From contig CP046178.1 in NCBI GenBank assembly GCA_014075255.1, positions 2,064,894 through 2,128,893 on the forward strand: a DNA stretch of 64,000 bases, given 5' to 3'. A program made the translations under genes and the position numbers. How positions within the stretch are numbered: position 1 is the first letter of the stretch; the number at the start of each line of letters is the position of its first letter. This stretch comes from Gammaproteobacteria bacterium. Lineage in GTDB: Bacteria; Pseudomonadota; Gammaproteobacteria; UBA4575. Below the pieces are notes generated by a model. The model saw only the letters and a list, made by a program, of their open reading frames with translations. It was not told the DNA's origin and did not search any database. Shown piece after piece: positions 26,917 to 36,409 of the stretch.

Positions 26917-28317
26917 ATGAAGCTAATAAAAATTTTACCGCTACTATTTATAGCAGCGAGCTGCTCTAGTTTATCTGACAAACCTGATGCTACCTCAGAA
27001 ATTGATAATCAAACTGCCATTACAGAAAGTTCTAACGGTACACACGAAAAGACTTTTAAAAATGGAATGAAAGTGATCGTCAAAGAGGATCATCGCGCTC
27101 CAGTTGTGATTTCACAGGTTTGGTATCGAGTAGGTTCAGCCCAAGAACATAGTGGCATCACTGGTGTATCGCACGTACTAGAACACATGATGTTCAAAGG
27201 CACCGAAAAATATCCTTCTGGAACATTTTCTTCTACTGTAGCAGAGATCGGCGCGCGCGATAATGCATTTACAGGGCGTGACTACACTGCGTACTACCAG
27301 TTAATGGGTAAAGATAATTTAGAGACAAGTTTTGAACTCGAATCTGATCGAATGTTAAATCTGATTTTGTCACCAGAAGATTTCATCAGTGAACTTGAAG
27401 TAGTCAAAGAAGAGCGACGTTTGCGTACCGATGATAATCCTAATGCATTGGTATACGAGCAATTATATTCAACCGCTTTTATAAATAGTCCTTACCATCA
27501 TCCAATCATTGGCTGGATGGATGATTTGCATAACCTCGAAATTGAAGACTTAGCAGACTGGTATCAACGTTGGTACACGCCGAATAATGCTGCATTGGTA
27601 GTAGTTGGAGATGTAGATCCTGAACATGTGTTTGCAATGGCAGAGCAGTATTTTGGTGGGCTTGAGGGTCGCACAGTAAAACCTAGTAAGCCTAGGTTGG
27701 AGCATCCTCAAACTGGTTCTCGTCGCGTCGCGGTTAAAGCTATCGCCAAGTTGCCATATGTAATGTTGGGCTACAAAACGCCCTCATTGGCGACCGCTGA
27801 AGAGGATTGGGAACCTTATGCTTTAGCTGTATTAGGTGCAGTCTTAGATGGAGGCCGCAGTGCACGATTTAGTAAAAGGTTAGTGCGAGATAAAGAATTA
27901 GTCTCAGCTGCAGGCGCGGGCTACAACATATTTTCTCGCTACCCAACCTTATTCTTGTTCGACGCTACTCCGACTGAAAAGCACAGTATTGAAGAGGCGG
28001 AGCAGGCTTTATATGACGAAATTAAGGAAATACAAGAAAATTTAGTTAGTGATAAAGAATTAAAACGTGTGAAAGCACAGGTGATTGCTAGTGAAGTGTA
28101 TCAGCAAGACTCAATTCAAAGACAAGCCACAGTGATTGGTAGTTTAGAAACGGTTGGTTTGGGTTGGCAAGTTATGGATGGATATAACCAACGTGTCAAT
28201 GCCATTACAGCTGAACAAGTACGTGAGGTGGCGCGAAAATATTTAGTTGAAGAAGGCCTCACCGTATCCGTGTTGCAGCCGCTTGAGAAACAAGCACCCA
28301 TAAACGAAAAACAATAA
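26917..28317 (+). CDS. M16 family zinc metallopeptidase, catalytic-type subunit, lipoprotein
   Basis: A 466-residue exported peptidase. The lipobox-like AASC (Cys16) follows a short hydrophobic signal. The inverted zinc motif HVLEH is near residue 88, with the distal Glu segment LEVVKEERR (about 168) completing the site, and the C-terminal M16 lobe containing the LDGGRSARFSKRLVRDK pattern near residue 310. It pairs with the following gene, whose motif is degenerate; such tandem pairs form heterodimers in pitrilysin-like systems. Divergent from ftsY. Confidence 0.93.
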   Translation: MKLIKILPLLFIAASCSSLSDKPDATSEIDNQTAITESSNGTHEKTFKNGMKVIVKEDHRAPVVISQVWYRVGSAQEHSGITGVSHVLEHMMFKGTEKYPSGTFSSTVAEIGARDNAFTGRDYTAYYQLMGKDNLETSFELESDRMLNLILSPEDFISELEVVKEERRLRTDDNPNALVYEQLYSTAFINSPYHHPIIGWMDDLHNLEIEDLADWYQRWYTPNNAALVVVGDVDPEHVFAMAEQYFGGLEGRTVKPSKPRLEHPQTGSRRVAVKAIAKLPYVMLGYKTPSLATAEEDWEPYALAVLGAVLDGGRSARFSKRLVRDKELVSAAGAGYNIFSRYPTLFLFDATPTEKHSIEEAEQALYDEIKEIQENLVSDKELKRVKAQVIASEVYQQDSIQRQATVIGSLETVGLGWQVMDGYNQRVNAITAEQVREVARKYLVEEGLTVSVLQPLEKQAPINEKQ

Positions 28318-28324
28318 ATTCTAT

Positions 28325-29713
28325 ATGATGCAAACTAATAAGAAATTTAGATTAATCACATATCCTCAATTATTGTCGAGTCGATTATTTTTCTGTGTAC
28401 TGTTTATAAGTAGTTATTTTATTGTCGGTCACGTACATGCAGCACCGAAAATTGAACAATGGAATACTGCTAATGGCGTAAAAACGTTATTTGTTGCAGC
28501 ACCTGAGCTAGCAATGTTAGATGTTGCGATCACATTTGATGCAGGCAGTGGGCGTGATGCGCAACTCGCGGGATTATCCAGGCTAACGCATAGCTTGTTA
28601 AACACAGGCACAGGAGCTCTGGATGCGGACGCGATTGCTGAGCAATTTGAAGATGTAGGTGCGCAATACGGGTCTAGTGTAAATTTAGATCGCTCAAGCG
28701 TTGCATTGCGCAGTCTAACGGATAAGGTATTGCTAGAGCCTGCATTGAAAACATTTATCGATGTGCTTACAAAGCCAAGTTTCCCAGAAAAGGACTTTTT
28801 GCGCTTAAAAAACCAGGCTTTGATTGCAATCAAGGACTCACAGCAGCGGCCAGCAGATATAGCCAGTCGAGCTTTTTATAAAGCTATATATGGCCAGCAC
28901 CCTTATGCAAACCCGGCTTTGGGTTTTAAAGGATCCATAGAGTCGATTAGTTTAGAGGATGTTAAAAACTTTCATCAACAATATCTAGTTGCCGATAACG
29001 CTTTGATTACGATAGTAGGCGGTATTGATGATGAACAAGCGAAAAAAATTGCTGAACAAATTTCAGCAAACTTAGCACAGGGAGCTAAGCCTGAATCGTT
29101 AGCTCAACCAAAATCGTTAAATGAGGTTGCAGATGTTTATGTGCCTTATCCTTCGCAACAAGCGCATGTATATCTAGGGCAATTAGGTATTCAGCGCGGT
29201 CACCCAGACTACTTTACGCTTTACGCAGGGAACCATATATTGGGCGGCGGCGGCTTTACATCTCGGTTAGTAAAAGAAGTGCGTGTAGAGCGAGGGCTTT
29301 CTTATAGTGTCTATAGTTATTACTTCCCAATGTATCAACCAGGACCATTCACTCTGGGCTTGCAAACACGTAGTGATCAAGCACAACAAGCGGCAGAAGT
29401 ATCTTTGCAGACCATCGAAAAATTTGTCAGCGAAGGCCCGACGGAAGATGAGCTTGCATCAGCAAAAAATAATATTATCGGCGGGTTCCCCCTACGCATA
29501 GACAGTAATCGTGACATATTAGGTTACCTGTCTTTGATTGGTTATTATGAACTGCCGTTAGATTATTTAGAAACCTTCACTAATAAAATTTCAGCCGTTA
29601 CAGAAGATGAAATTATCAGTGCATTTAGTAAACATTTGCAACCGAACAAGCTAGTTAAGATTATTGTTGGTGGGCCAGTAGGTGGATCACAAGCCAGTGG
29701 CGAAAAGCAATAG
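28325..29713 (+). CDS. M16 family peptidase-like protein, non-catalytic partner
   Basis: A 462-residue exported protein with a signal peptide ending around HVHAAP (residue 40). It keeps the M16 fold (DAGSGRDAQLAGLSRLTHSLL, LGGGGFTSRLVKEVRVERGLSYSV) but the HxxEH zinc motif is replaced by LTHSLL, so it cannot bind zinc in the usual way. It most likely serves as the structural half of a dimer with the preceding peptidase, seven bases upstream. Its end overlaps rsmD by 32 bases. Confidence 0.92.
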   Translation: MMQTNKKFRLITYPQLLSSRLFFCVLFISSYFIVGHVHAAPKIEQWNTANGVKTLFVAAPELAMLDVAITFDAGSGRDAQLAGLSRLTHSLLNTGTGALDADAIAEQFEDVGAQYGSSVNLDRSSVALRSLTDKVLLEPALKTFIDVLTKPSFPEKDFLRLKNQALIAIKDSQQRPADIASRAFYKAIYGQHPYANPALGFKGSIESISLEDVKNFHQQYLVADNALITIVGGIDDEQAKKIAEQISANLAQGAKPESLAQPKSLNEVADVYVPYPSQQAHVYLGQLGIQRGHPDYFTLYAGNHILGGGGFTSRLVKEVRVERGLSYSVYSYYFPMYQPGPFTLGLQTRSDQAQQAAEVSLQTIEKFVSEGPTEDELASAKNNIIGGFPLRIDSNRDILGYLSLIGYYELPLDYLETFTNKISAVTEDEIISAFSKHLQPNKLVKIIVGGPVGGSQASGEKQ

Positions 29714-30287
29714 TTTACGCATCATCGGTGGTGGTTGGCGCAGCCGTCGTATTCAATTTATAGATTCTCCAAAAATTAGGCCCACGCCTGATCGTGTGCG
29801 TGAGACTTTATTTAACTGGTTAGCCACTAATATTAGTGGCGCATCATGTTTAGATTTATTTGCTGGCAGTGGCGCATTAGGTTTCGAAGCCATGTCGCGT
29901 GGTGCTGATAAGGTTGTGCTGGTGGAAGAAGATGCACGCATTGCGGCCATGCTTAAGGAACAAAAAGATCAGTTCAATGCACAGATGATCGAAATTAGAA
30001 ACCAAGATGCGTTGCATTACTTACAAAATGAAAATCAGCAATATGATGTTATTTTCTTAGACCCCCCTTTTGATAGCGATCTATTAGAAAAAGTCATTCC
30101 CATGATACTTAAGCAACAATTCCTAAACACAAATGGTCTGATATATGTAGAGTCTGCTGTACAACAAAAAGATATAAAAAATCTCGAATTATTACTAGAA
30201 ACCTTAAGCTGTATACATGAAAAAGTAAGTGGCGAAGTCCGCTATGCTTTGTATAAAGCGATATATAGCCGTAATAGTGTAAATTAA
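29682..30287 (+). CDS. rsmD: 16S rRNA (guanine966-N2)-methyltransferase RsmD
   Basis: A 201-residue SAM methyltransferase acting on the assembled 30S precursor. Motifs: IIGGGWRSRRI start region, RPTPDRVRETLFNWL, SAM motif CLDLFAGSGALGFEAMSRGA and the catalytic DPPF (residues about 125-128). GTG start at 29682, overlapping the preceding M16 gene by 32 bases, which suggests translational coupling. The order M16-M16-rsmD-coaD parallels Pseudomonas. Confidence 0.95.
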   Translation: MDHKPVAKSNSLRIIGGGWRSRRIQFIDSPKIRPTPDRVRETLFNWLATNISGASCLDLFAGSGALGFEAMSRGADKVVLVEEDARIAAMLKEQKDQFNAQMIEIRNQDALHYLQNENQQYDVIFLDPPFDSDLLEKVIPMILKQQFLNTNGLIYVESAVQQKDIKNLELLLETLSCIHEKVSGEVRYALYKAIYSRNSVN

Positions 30288-30315
30288 TCGCGATTATTAA
30301 CGGTATTCATATTAG

Positions 30316-30810
<495 letters not shown>

Positions 30811-30828
30811 TTTGCCAGATTAACTTGC

Positions 30829-32559
30829 ATGGTAATTCATAGGCCGTTGATGCGTTGCTTCTCCATTGTGTGGTTAGCAATATTGGTTTTGTTGCATGCG
30901 TGTAACACACAATCTGAATTACCACAGCCATTTAACTCTAGCCAAGAAAAATTTGCGGTTGCCAGCGCTCATCCTCTCGCGACTCAGGCAGGTATTGAGA
31001 TCTTGCAACAAGGGGGCAATGCTTTTGATGCTGCGGTAGCGGTTACCGCCGTACTTGCAGTAGTAGAACCCTATGCTTCTGGTTTAGGCGGCGGCGGCTT
31101 TTGGTTATTGCATGTAGCAGCTGAAGACCATGACGTTATGATTGATGGTCGTGAAGTAGCGCCCCAAGCTGCGACGCGAGATATGTACATTGATGAGAAG
31201 GGTATGCCTACAAAACAGTCAGTTAATGGCCCATTGGCTGCTGGTATACCTGGCACACCAGCAGCAATGGCGCACCTATCAGAACAATATGGTCGGCTGC
31301 CATTGAAAACTTCATTAAATGCTGCAATTGAATTGGCACGTAATGGTTTTGTTGTTAGCGAATTTTATATTTCACGTGCAAATGCCGTAATCAATCGTCT
31401 TAAAAGTTTTCCTCAAACAGAGGAATTATTTTTGCAACATAGCGAGACTCCACAACCAGGATATGTTTTACAACAATCTGATCTCGCGCAAGTTTTAGAA
31501 GAGATAAGTCAATATGGTGAGGATGGTTTCTATCGTGGGGAAGTTGCTAATAAATTAGTTACGAGTGTGCAACAAGCGGGCGGTATTTGGCAGCTACAAG
31601 ATTTAGTAGATTATAAGATTATTGAGCGTCAACCGGTGATTGGAGAATATAAGAATATTGAAATAGTCAGTGCAGCTTTGCCTTCTTCAGGCGGCATAGT
31701 GTTGATGCAAATCTTGAATATGTTATCGAACTTTGATTTGCAAGCGATGAATGAAGTGCAGCGCAAGCATCTAATTGTTGAAGCTATGCGTCGCGCCTAT
31801 CACGATCGCGCAGCATATCTTGGTGATGCAGATTATGTGGATGTGGCAATAGAAGAATTATTGTCAACTGAGCATGCAGAAAAAAGTATTGCTGATTTAA
31901 GTATGCTACACGCAACACCTAGTCAGCATTATATTCAGCAAGATATTGCCAATGCATTACCACTTAATGAAGAGGCACAAAATACTACACATTTTTCAAT
32001 CTTAGATCAGCAGGGTAACCAGGTCGCTGCAACGCTATCTATTAACTACTACTTTGGTTCAGGCTTTGTGGCTGAAGGAACTGGAGTGTTGCTAAATAAT
32101 GAAATGAATGATTTCGCTATTCAACCTGGCCATGCAAACTTATGGGGTTTGGTGGGTAGTGAGGCGAATTCGATTGATCCCGGCAAACGCATGTTATCTA
32201 GTATGTCGCCGACGTTTTTATTTGATGGCGAGCGTACGGCTATATTAGGTACACCTGGTGGCAGTCGTATTATTAGTATGGTGTTGTTGTCGACTTTGGC
32301 TTTTGCTGAGGGCGCTAGTGCTTTGCAGATGGTGAAGTTGCCACGCTTCCATCACCAATATCTACCAGATGAAATACAGTTTGAAACAGGAGCATTAACT
32401 TCTAAAACCCAGAGCTTATTAGAGTCAATGGGTCATACAGTAAAAGATCTAGAACGTAATTATGGAAATATGCATGCTGTTATTTGGAATCAACAAAGCA
32501 ACACAATTACTGCAGCTAGTGATCCACGTGGCATCGGGCTTGCGAAAGTTGGCCCTTGA
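30829..32559 (+). CDS. ggt: Gamma-glutamyltransferase
   Basis: A 576-residue exported, autoprocessed N-terminal nucleophile hydrolase that cleaves gamma-glutamyl bonds of glutathione. The N terminus has a hydrophobic signal with LLHAC (Cys25), suggesting a lipoprotein. The substrate-binding Arg lies in DGREVAP; the processing site and nucleophile Thr is at the NTTHFS motif near residue 385, followed by TLSINYYFGSGF and GTPGGSRIISMV. Ends 36 bases before a DsbA-like gene. Full length for the family. Confidence 0.95.
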   Translation: MVIHRPLMRCFSIVWLAILVLLHACNTQSELPQPFNSSQEKFAVASAHPLATQAGIEILQQGGNAFDAAVAVTAVLAVVEPYASGLGGGGFWLLHVAAEDHDVMIDGREVAPQAATRDMYIDEKGMPTKQSVNGPLAAGIPGTPAAMAHLSEQYGRLPLKTSLNAAIELARNGFVVSEFYISRANAVINRLKSFPQTEELFLQHSETPQPGYVLQQSDLAQVLEEISQYGEDGFYRGEVANKLVTSVQQAGGIWQLQDLVDYKIIERQPVIGEYKNIEIVSAALPSSGGIVLMQILNMLSNFDLQAMNEVQRKHLIVEAMRRAYHDRAAYLGDADYVDVAIEELLSTEHAEKSIADLSMLHATPSQHYIQQDIANALPLNEEAQNTTHFSILDQQGNQVAATLSINYYFGSGFVAEGTGVLLNNEMNDFAIQPGHANLWGLVGSEANSIDPGKRMLSSMSPTFLFDGERTAILGTPGGSRIISMVLLSTLAFAEGASALQMVKLPRFHHQYLPDEIQFETGALTSKTQSLLESMGHTVKDLERNYGNMHAVIWNQQSNTITAASDPRGIGLAKVGP

Positions 32560-32595
32560 TTGATTAGCAATTACTTACACTATGAGTGATAAATT

Positions 32596-33207
32596 GTGCA
32601 GTTAGTATATTTCGTAAGCCCAATGTGTTCTTGGTGTTGGGGGTTTCCCCCTGTGATTCAGCAACTCAAGGCAGCATACCCAACATACAGTATTCGTTTG
32701 GTATTGACTCCCTTTAGAATTGATACCACACAAGCAATGGATGATGCTTTACGAAACTATGTATTAGATCAGTGGAAAAATGTAAATAAAACAACGGCTC
32801 AACCATTTGATTTTAGTTTTGCTATGCCTGCTAAGTTTATTTATAACACCCGTTTAGTATGCCGTTCAATTAAAGCTTTTAATAAACAGCGACCACAGCA
32901 AGAGTTAGAATACTTACGTGCACTGCAACATGCCTTCTATGTTGAAAATAAAGACCTCACAAGTGAAGAAGTGCTAATAGAAGTTACAAACAATTTTTCA
33001 GTAGATGCCAATTTGTTTGCTGATGATTTCAGTAGTAAGGAAATTGCTGTTGAACTTGAGCAAGACTTTAGTCTTAGCCGACTACTGGCGGTGCAAAGTT
33101 ATCCTACTTTGATGACAGAGAAGGATGGTCGTTATGCCATGCTGGTGAATGGCTATATGCCTTATCAAGAAGTGGCCGCAAGAATCGAAAATATAACTGC
33201 AAGCTAA
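32596..33207 (+). CDS. DsbA-family thioredoxin-fold protein
   Basis: A 203-residue cytoplasmic protein (no signal peptide) with GTG start. The N-terminal strand MQLVYFVSP leads into CSWCWGF (active-site CSWC near residue 11) and a helical insert; the cis-Pro loop is SYPTLM near residue 173. It resembles the FrnE/YwbO-like branch of DsbA proteins that act as cytoplasmic disulfide or glutathione-dependent oxidoreductases. The ggt gene upstream could suggest a thiol-metabolism context, but the gap and weak signals make that inference only. Confidence 0.88.
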   Translation: MQLVYFVSPMCSWCWGFPPVIQQLKAAYPTYSIRLVLTPFRIDTTQAMDDALRNYVLDQWKNVNKTTAQPFDFSFAMPAKFIYNTRLVCRSIKAFNKQRPQQELEYLRALQHAFYVENKDLTSEEVLIEVTNNFSVDANLFADDFSSKEIAVELEQDFSLSRLLAVQSYPTLMTEKDGRYAMLVNGYMPYQEVAARIENITAS

Positions 33208-33224
33208 TGTTACTGTTGGTAGCT

Positions 33225-33392
33225 TTACTTTTCAGGACTGGTAGAGGAGGCTGGAGGCTCTTTGTTTTCTTCTGTGTAGCTATTACGCAAGACCTCAATT
33301 TGCCAGGTCTGCAAAGTATCAGCATCGGTGAGCACAAAAGTGTCTTCACCCACTTTACTGATTGAATAGCGTTCCTTGTCTGATAAATCCAT
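33225..33392 (-). CDS. Putative small hypothetical protein (55 residues)
   Basis: The minus strand from ATG 33392 encodes MDLSDKERYSISKVGEDTFV and continues to a TAA at 33225. The composition is that of a soluble acidic protein with a beta-like middle (DTLQTWQIEVLRNSY) and a Ser/Pro/Glu-rich tail, quite unlike random frame noise. It fills most of an otherwise empty 344-base gap between convergent-facing neighbours. No family recognised and no clear ribosome-binding site. Confidence 0.4.
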   Translation of the reverse strand: MDLSDKERYSISKVGEDTFVLTDADTLQTWQIEVLRNSYTEENKEPPASSTSPEK

Positions 33393-33481
33393 TGATGGTG
33401 TGCAAGTAGTTAAAACAAGTTGTTCAGCTGCACATATTGAACTGATTCACACATTTGCTCCTACTGGATATAGATGCAAGG

Positions 33482-33497
33482 TGTGATCTAAATCACG
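33482..33497. promoter_or_regulatory. CRP/FNR-type palindrome
   Basis: TGTGATCTAAATCACG matches the CRP half-site pattern TGTGA-N6-TCACA in nine of ten positions and keeps GTGAT/ATCAC symmetry. It lies 90 bases upstream of the putative 55-residue gene on the minus strand and just beyond the end of the alpha/beta hydrolase gene. No promoter hexamers were recognised with it. Confidence 0.45.
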
Positions 33498-33551
33498 AGT
33501 GACCACTCAATTGACAGTCGGTAGGAATAAGCATTTCAATGGACTAGGCGA

Positions 33552-34436
33552 CTAATTCTTTATAGTTGGAGCATGTAAAAAATAAATAATTTTGTCGCTT
33601 ATTTTATTATCAGCCAAGATACGAAAATGGCCTAACCCTGTAGTAGCAAATAGTTTGGCAGTAGCAAATCCATTCGCTACTGTTTCGGCCTCTGAGAAAG
33701 GTACTACACGATCTTTATGGTCGTGAACCACCAACGTTTCGCCTGTGTAATGTTGTAAAAACTCAACGACAGACATACGTTCAATTTTGCGTTTGGCAAT
33801 TATTTCAAGTTTTTGATGGAAAATAGCTAAGATGTTATCTGGTAACTGCATAGCTTGCGCAAAAGAGGCAAATATATCTATAAGCTTATTCGGTCCAGCA
33901 ATTAAAACTATTTTATCTACAGTTGATAGATGCGAAGTTTCTTTTGTCAACTCAAGTGCATAAGCATTGGCCATGGCGCCAAAAGAATGGCCGATTAAAG
34001 CGTCTACAGATTCTGCGTATTGACTTACATCCAATAAAGCTTGGGTGTTGTGTAGCAAGTTGGTTTTTTTGCCAGTAGATTTTCCGTGTGCAGGGCTATC
34101 ATAGGCGATTACGTTCAGGCCGCCTTCCAGTAGCTTTTGTATGATGTGTGAATAATTTAAGGCATACCCACCCCAGCCGTGAGTGAGTAATATTGTTTTT
34201 GGCTTGTTTGTATTATTAGAATTTCTCCACTCATATACCGATATTTTATATTCGCCGCTATCAATAAAGTACTGTTTAACCTGTTGTAATAGTTCTTTTT
34301 CTATGCCGCGTAGAGGCTTTTTTTTAATTCGCGGCTTACAAAATATAGACCAGGCAATTTCTGCTGAATATTTGGGCGATATCTTGGAGAAAATTTTAAA
34401 GAAGTTGGTAAAAATTATTTTTAGTAGAGCTTCCAT
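33552..34436 (-). CDS. Alpha/beta hydrolase
   Basis: A 294-residue serine hydrolase, substrate unknown. Oxyanion segment LLTHGWGGYALNYS near residue 84, nucleophile elbow GHSFGAM near residue 146, acid in VHDHKDRVVPF near residue 238, and His in GLGHFRI near residue 270, all in the expected order. The N-terminal 40 residues are hydrophobic and basic and may associate with the membrane. It follows mutM by 20 bases on the same strand. Confidence 0.88.
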   Translation of the reverse strand: MEALLKIIFTNFFKIFSKISPKYSAEIAWSIFCKPRIKKKPLRGIEKELLQQVKQYFIDSGEYKISVYEWRNSNNTNKPKTILLTHGWGGYALNYSHIIQKLLEGGLNVIAYDSPAHGKSTGKKTNLLHNTQALLDVSQYAESVDALIGHSFGAMANAYALELTKETSHLSTVDKIVLIAGPNKLIDIFASFAQAMQLPDNILAIFHQKLEIIAKRKIERMSVVEFLQHYTGETLVVHDHKDRVVPFSEAETVANGFATAKLFATTGLGHFRILADNKISDKIIYFLHAPTIKN

Positions 34437-34456
34437 TGAGGTTCATGCAAAAATAT

Positions 34457-35269
34457 TTAATGCTGACACTGTACACAAAAGAAGCTACTGCGTTGGCTAA
34501 TCGTGCGAACTTTTATTGGGTTATTGCATACCGGACAGGGCTTTCCGGTTTGGTTGTAAACATTCAATTTATTTGCAAAGTAACCTGGTTTGCCATCTTC
34601 ACGTACAAAGTTGCGGAGTGTAGTGCCACCTAACTTGATGGCGTGGGCAAGCACTTGTTTGATATTTTTGGCAAGTATTTCATAACGTGCCAAGGAAATT
34701 CGTCCTGCTGCGCGTTGCGGGTGAATGCCGCTTAAAAAAAGTGATTCGCTGGCATAAATATTACCTACACCGACCACAATGCGGCTATTCATGATAAATG
34801 TTTTAACGTTTACTTTTTTGGCTTGCGCAAGATGATGTAAATATTCTCCAGTAAATTCTTCGCCTAAAGGTTCAGGCCCAAGATATTTTAGTAATTTATG
34901 CTGTAAAGGGTCTTGGCTGGTCCAAAGCACTGCGCCAAAACGTCTGGGATCATGAAAGCGCAGGGTTTTGTTACTAAACACAATATCAATATGATCATGT
35001 TTGTTTGGTTCAATTTGGTGGCTAACCACGCGTAAGCTACCGGACATGCCTAGATGTATGATCAAGTGTCCAGTCTGAGTCTCGAATAATAAATATTTAG
35101 CGCGTCGCTGAATATCTTTTATGGTTTGATTCTTGAGTTTTTGCTTGAGGTTGTGTGTTACGGGCCAGCGCAGACTAGCTTGACGTATTACTACACTTTG
35201 AACTTGTTGTTTTTTAACATACGGAGTTATGCCTCTTTTAGTTGTTTCTACCTCAGGTAACTCTGGCAT
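34457..35269 (-). CDS. mutM: Formamidopyrimidine-DNA glycosylase (Fpg)
   Basis: A 270-residue base-excision enzyme for 8-oxoguanine and ring-opened purines. The catalytic N terminus PELPEVETT (Pro2, Glu3) is intact, the beta-elimination Lys lies in RRAKYLLFET (about residue 57), and the C-terminal zinc finger CPVC...CVQC is complete. GGTTLRNFVREDGKPGYF precedes the finger. Clustered with a chorismatase gene (5-base gap) and an alpha/beta hydrolase on the minus strand. Confidence 0.97.
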   Translation of the reverse strand: MPELPEVETTKRGITPYVKKQQVQSVVIRQASLRWPVTHNLKQKLKNQTIKDIQRRAKYLLFETQTGHLIIHLGMSGSLRVVSHQIEPNKHDHIDIVFSNKTLRFHDPRRFGAVLWTSQDPLQHKLLKYLGPEPLGEEFTGEYLHHLAQAKKVNVKTFIMNSRIVVGVGNIYASESLFLSGIHPQRAAGRISLARYEILAKNIKQVLAHAIKLGGTTLRNFVREDGKPGYFANKLNVYNQTGKPCPVCNNPIKVRTISQRSSFFCVQCQH

Positions 35270-35274
35270 TAAAA

Positions 35275-36282
35275 TCAGGCCTGATAAAAAGCTTCAATCT
35301 CAACTAACAAATTCTCTCTACACATATCGCCTAGTAATAATGCGCGCGGTGTAGTATTGGAAAGTCTTGCAGCTAATACTTGATTGATTTGCTTAACATC
35401 TTCGCGATTGCGTATATAGACTTTCATATACAGTAAATCGTCTTGTGCATTAAGCTGCGTTTGATGTTTATCATTAGCATGTGTGACGAGTGTTTCTATG
35501 TTGTTGATACTTTCGTTTAGTTGTGCACAAACGTCATCAATATGCAGGGTTTCATGACCTATTATGCTGGCAGTGCCGGAGACGTAGAAATGTGTACGTT
35601 GCCCCCAAGTTTTCAAAAGTCCGCGCGAAAATAATGGCTGTGTATGATGGTCATCCACTGGATAGTGGTATGCACTGGTTTGGCGCGGATTTTCTACTGC
35701 TGTGCCAGGGGTGTCGCTAGCTAGAAAGTAAATTTGCAAATTATTATCATGGCTGCCGATTACCGTGGCGGCTGGATAGACTTGTGTTTTGATGCCACTG
35801 TCCTGCATAGCTTGCAATCTGCCATGACAAAATACTTCATAACGGTTTTGCGGTGCTCGCTGTGAGTCCGTATCAGTGATCTGAGGAAAGAAATTCCAGG
35901 TACGCAACAGGTGGTTGCATGTAGAACTTTGCAGACACTCATATATTTCGCAATAGGCTTTATGCGTGAGGCTTTGAACATCTTCGCCTGCTGAGCAGGG
36001 GAGTTGAATCAGCCCAAACATCATTTGTGATGTATGCGCATAGCGAATATTTTTATAGCGTGCTTGAGCTACTTGCTGGTCGGTGAACCAATATTGCGCA
36101 AATAGATTTGAGCCGAGTAGCTCTAGTTCAGTTTGGATGGACAGGTAATCATGGTTTGCATTGTCACTGTCACCAAAGTATAGGTGCGTTAATAACGGTT
36201 GCTGTATGGGTAAAGTGGCTGCGTCTTCGCACACGATGATGTCGAGTGGAGGGGCAGCATCACTTGAACTGGGATTATTCAT
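35275..36282 (-). CDS. Chorismatase (XanB2/FkbO/Hyg5 family)
   Basis: A 335-residue protein with family hallmarks recalled for chorismatases: LLRTWNFFP (near residue 123), RYEVFCHGRLQAM (near 147), YFLASDTPGTAVENPRQTSAY (Asp/Arg/Tyr substrate pocket), SGTASIIGHETLH, and a YjgF/RidA-like C-terminal half ending CRENLLVEIEA. These enzymes hydrolyse chorismate to pyruvate plus a dihydroxycyclohexadiene acid, or to 3- or 4-hydroxybenzoate in XanB2-type members. Which product forms here cannot be read from sequence by eye. It might supply 4-hydroxybenzoate for ubiquinone if ubiC is absent. Confidence 0.82.
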   Translation of the reverse strand: MNNPSSSDAAPPLDIIVCEDAATLPIQQPLLTHLYFGDSDNANHDYLSIQTELELLGSNLFAQYWFTDQQVAQARYKNIRYAHTSQMMFGLIQLPCSAGEDVQSLTHKAYCEIYECLQSSTCNHLLRTWNFFPQITDTDSQRAPQNRYEVFCHGRLQAMQDSGIKTQVYPAATVIGSHDNNLQIYFLASDTPGTAVENPRQTSAYHYPVDDHHTQPLFSRGLLKTWGQRTHFYVSGTASIIGHETLHIDDVCAQLNESINNIETLVTHANDKHQTQLNAQDDLLYMKVYIRNREDVKQINQVLAARLSNTTPRALLLGDMCRENLLVEIEAFYQA

Positions 36283-36409
36283 ATTGATAACTGTAACGCG
36301 ACAAGCCAGGTCTCGCTAGCAAGCAAATTTGATTTTAGGATTAGTTCAGCCGATTCGATTAGCTAATTAATGGTAAGTATAAGGTCGATGGAGATACTGC
36401 CTAAAATTA

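Noticed and set aside
33104-33349. 81-codon minus-strand frame overlapping the DsbA-like gene end
   Set aside because: Overlaps the real DsbA-like gene and is in a different frame from the better 55-codon candidate; composition is Lys/Pro/Ser noise.
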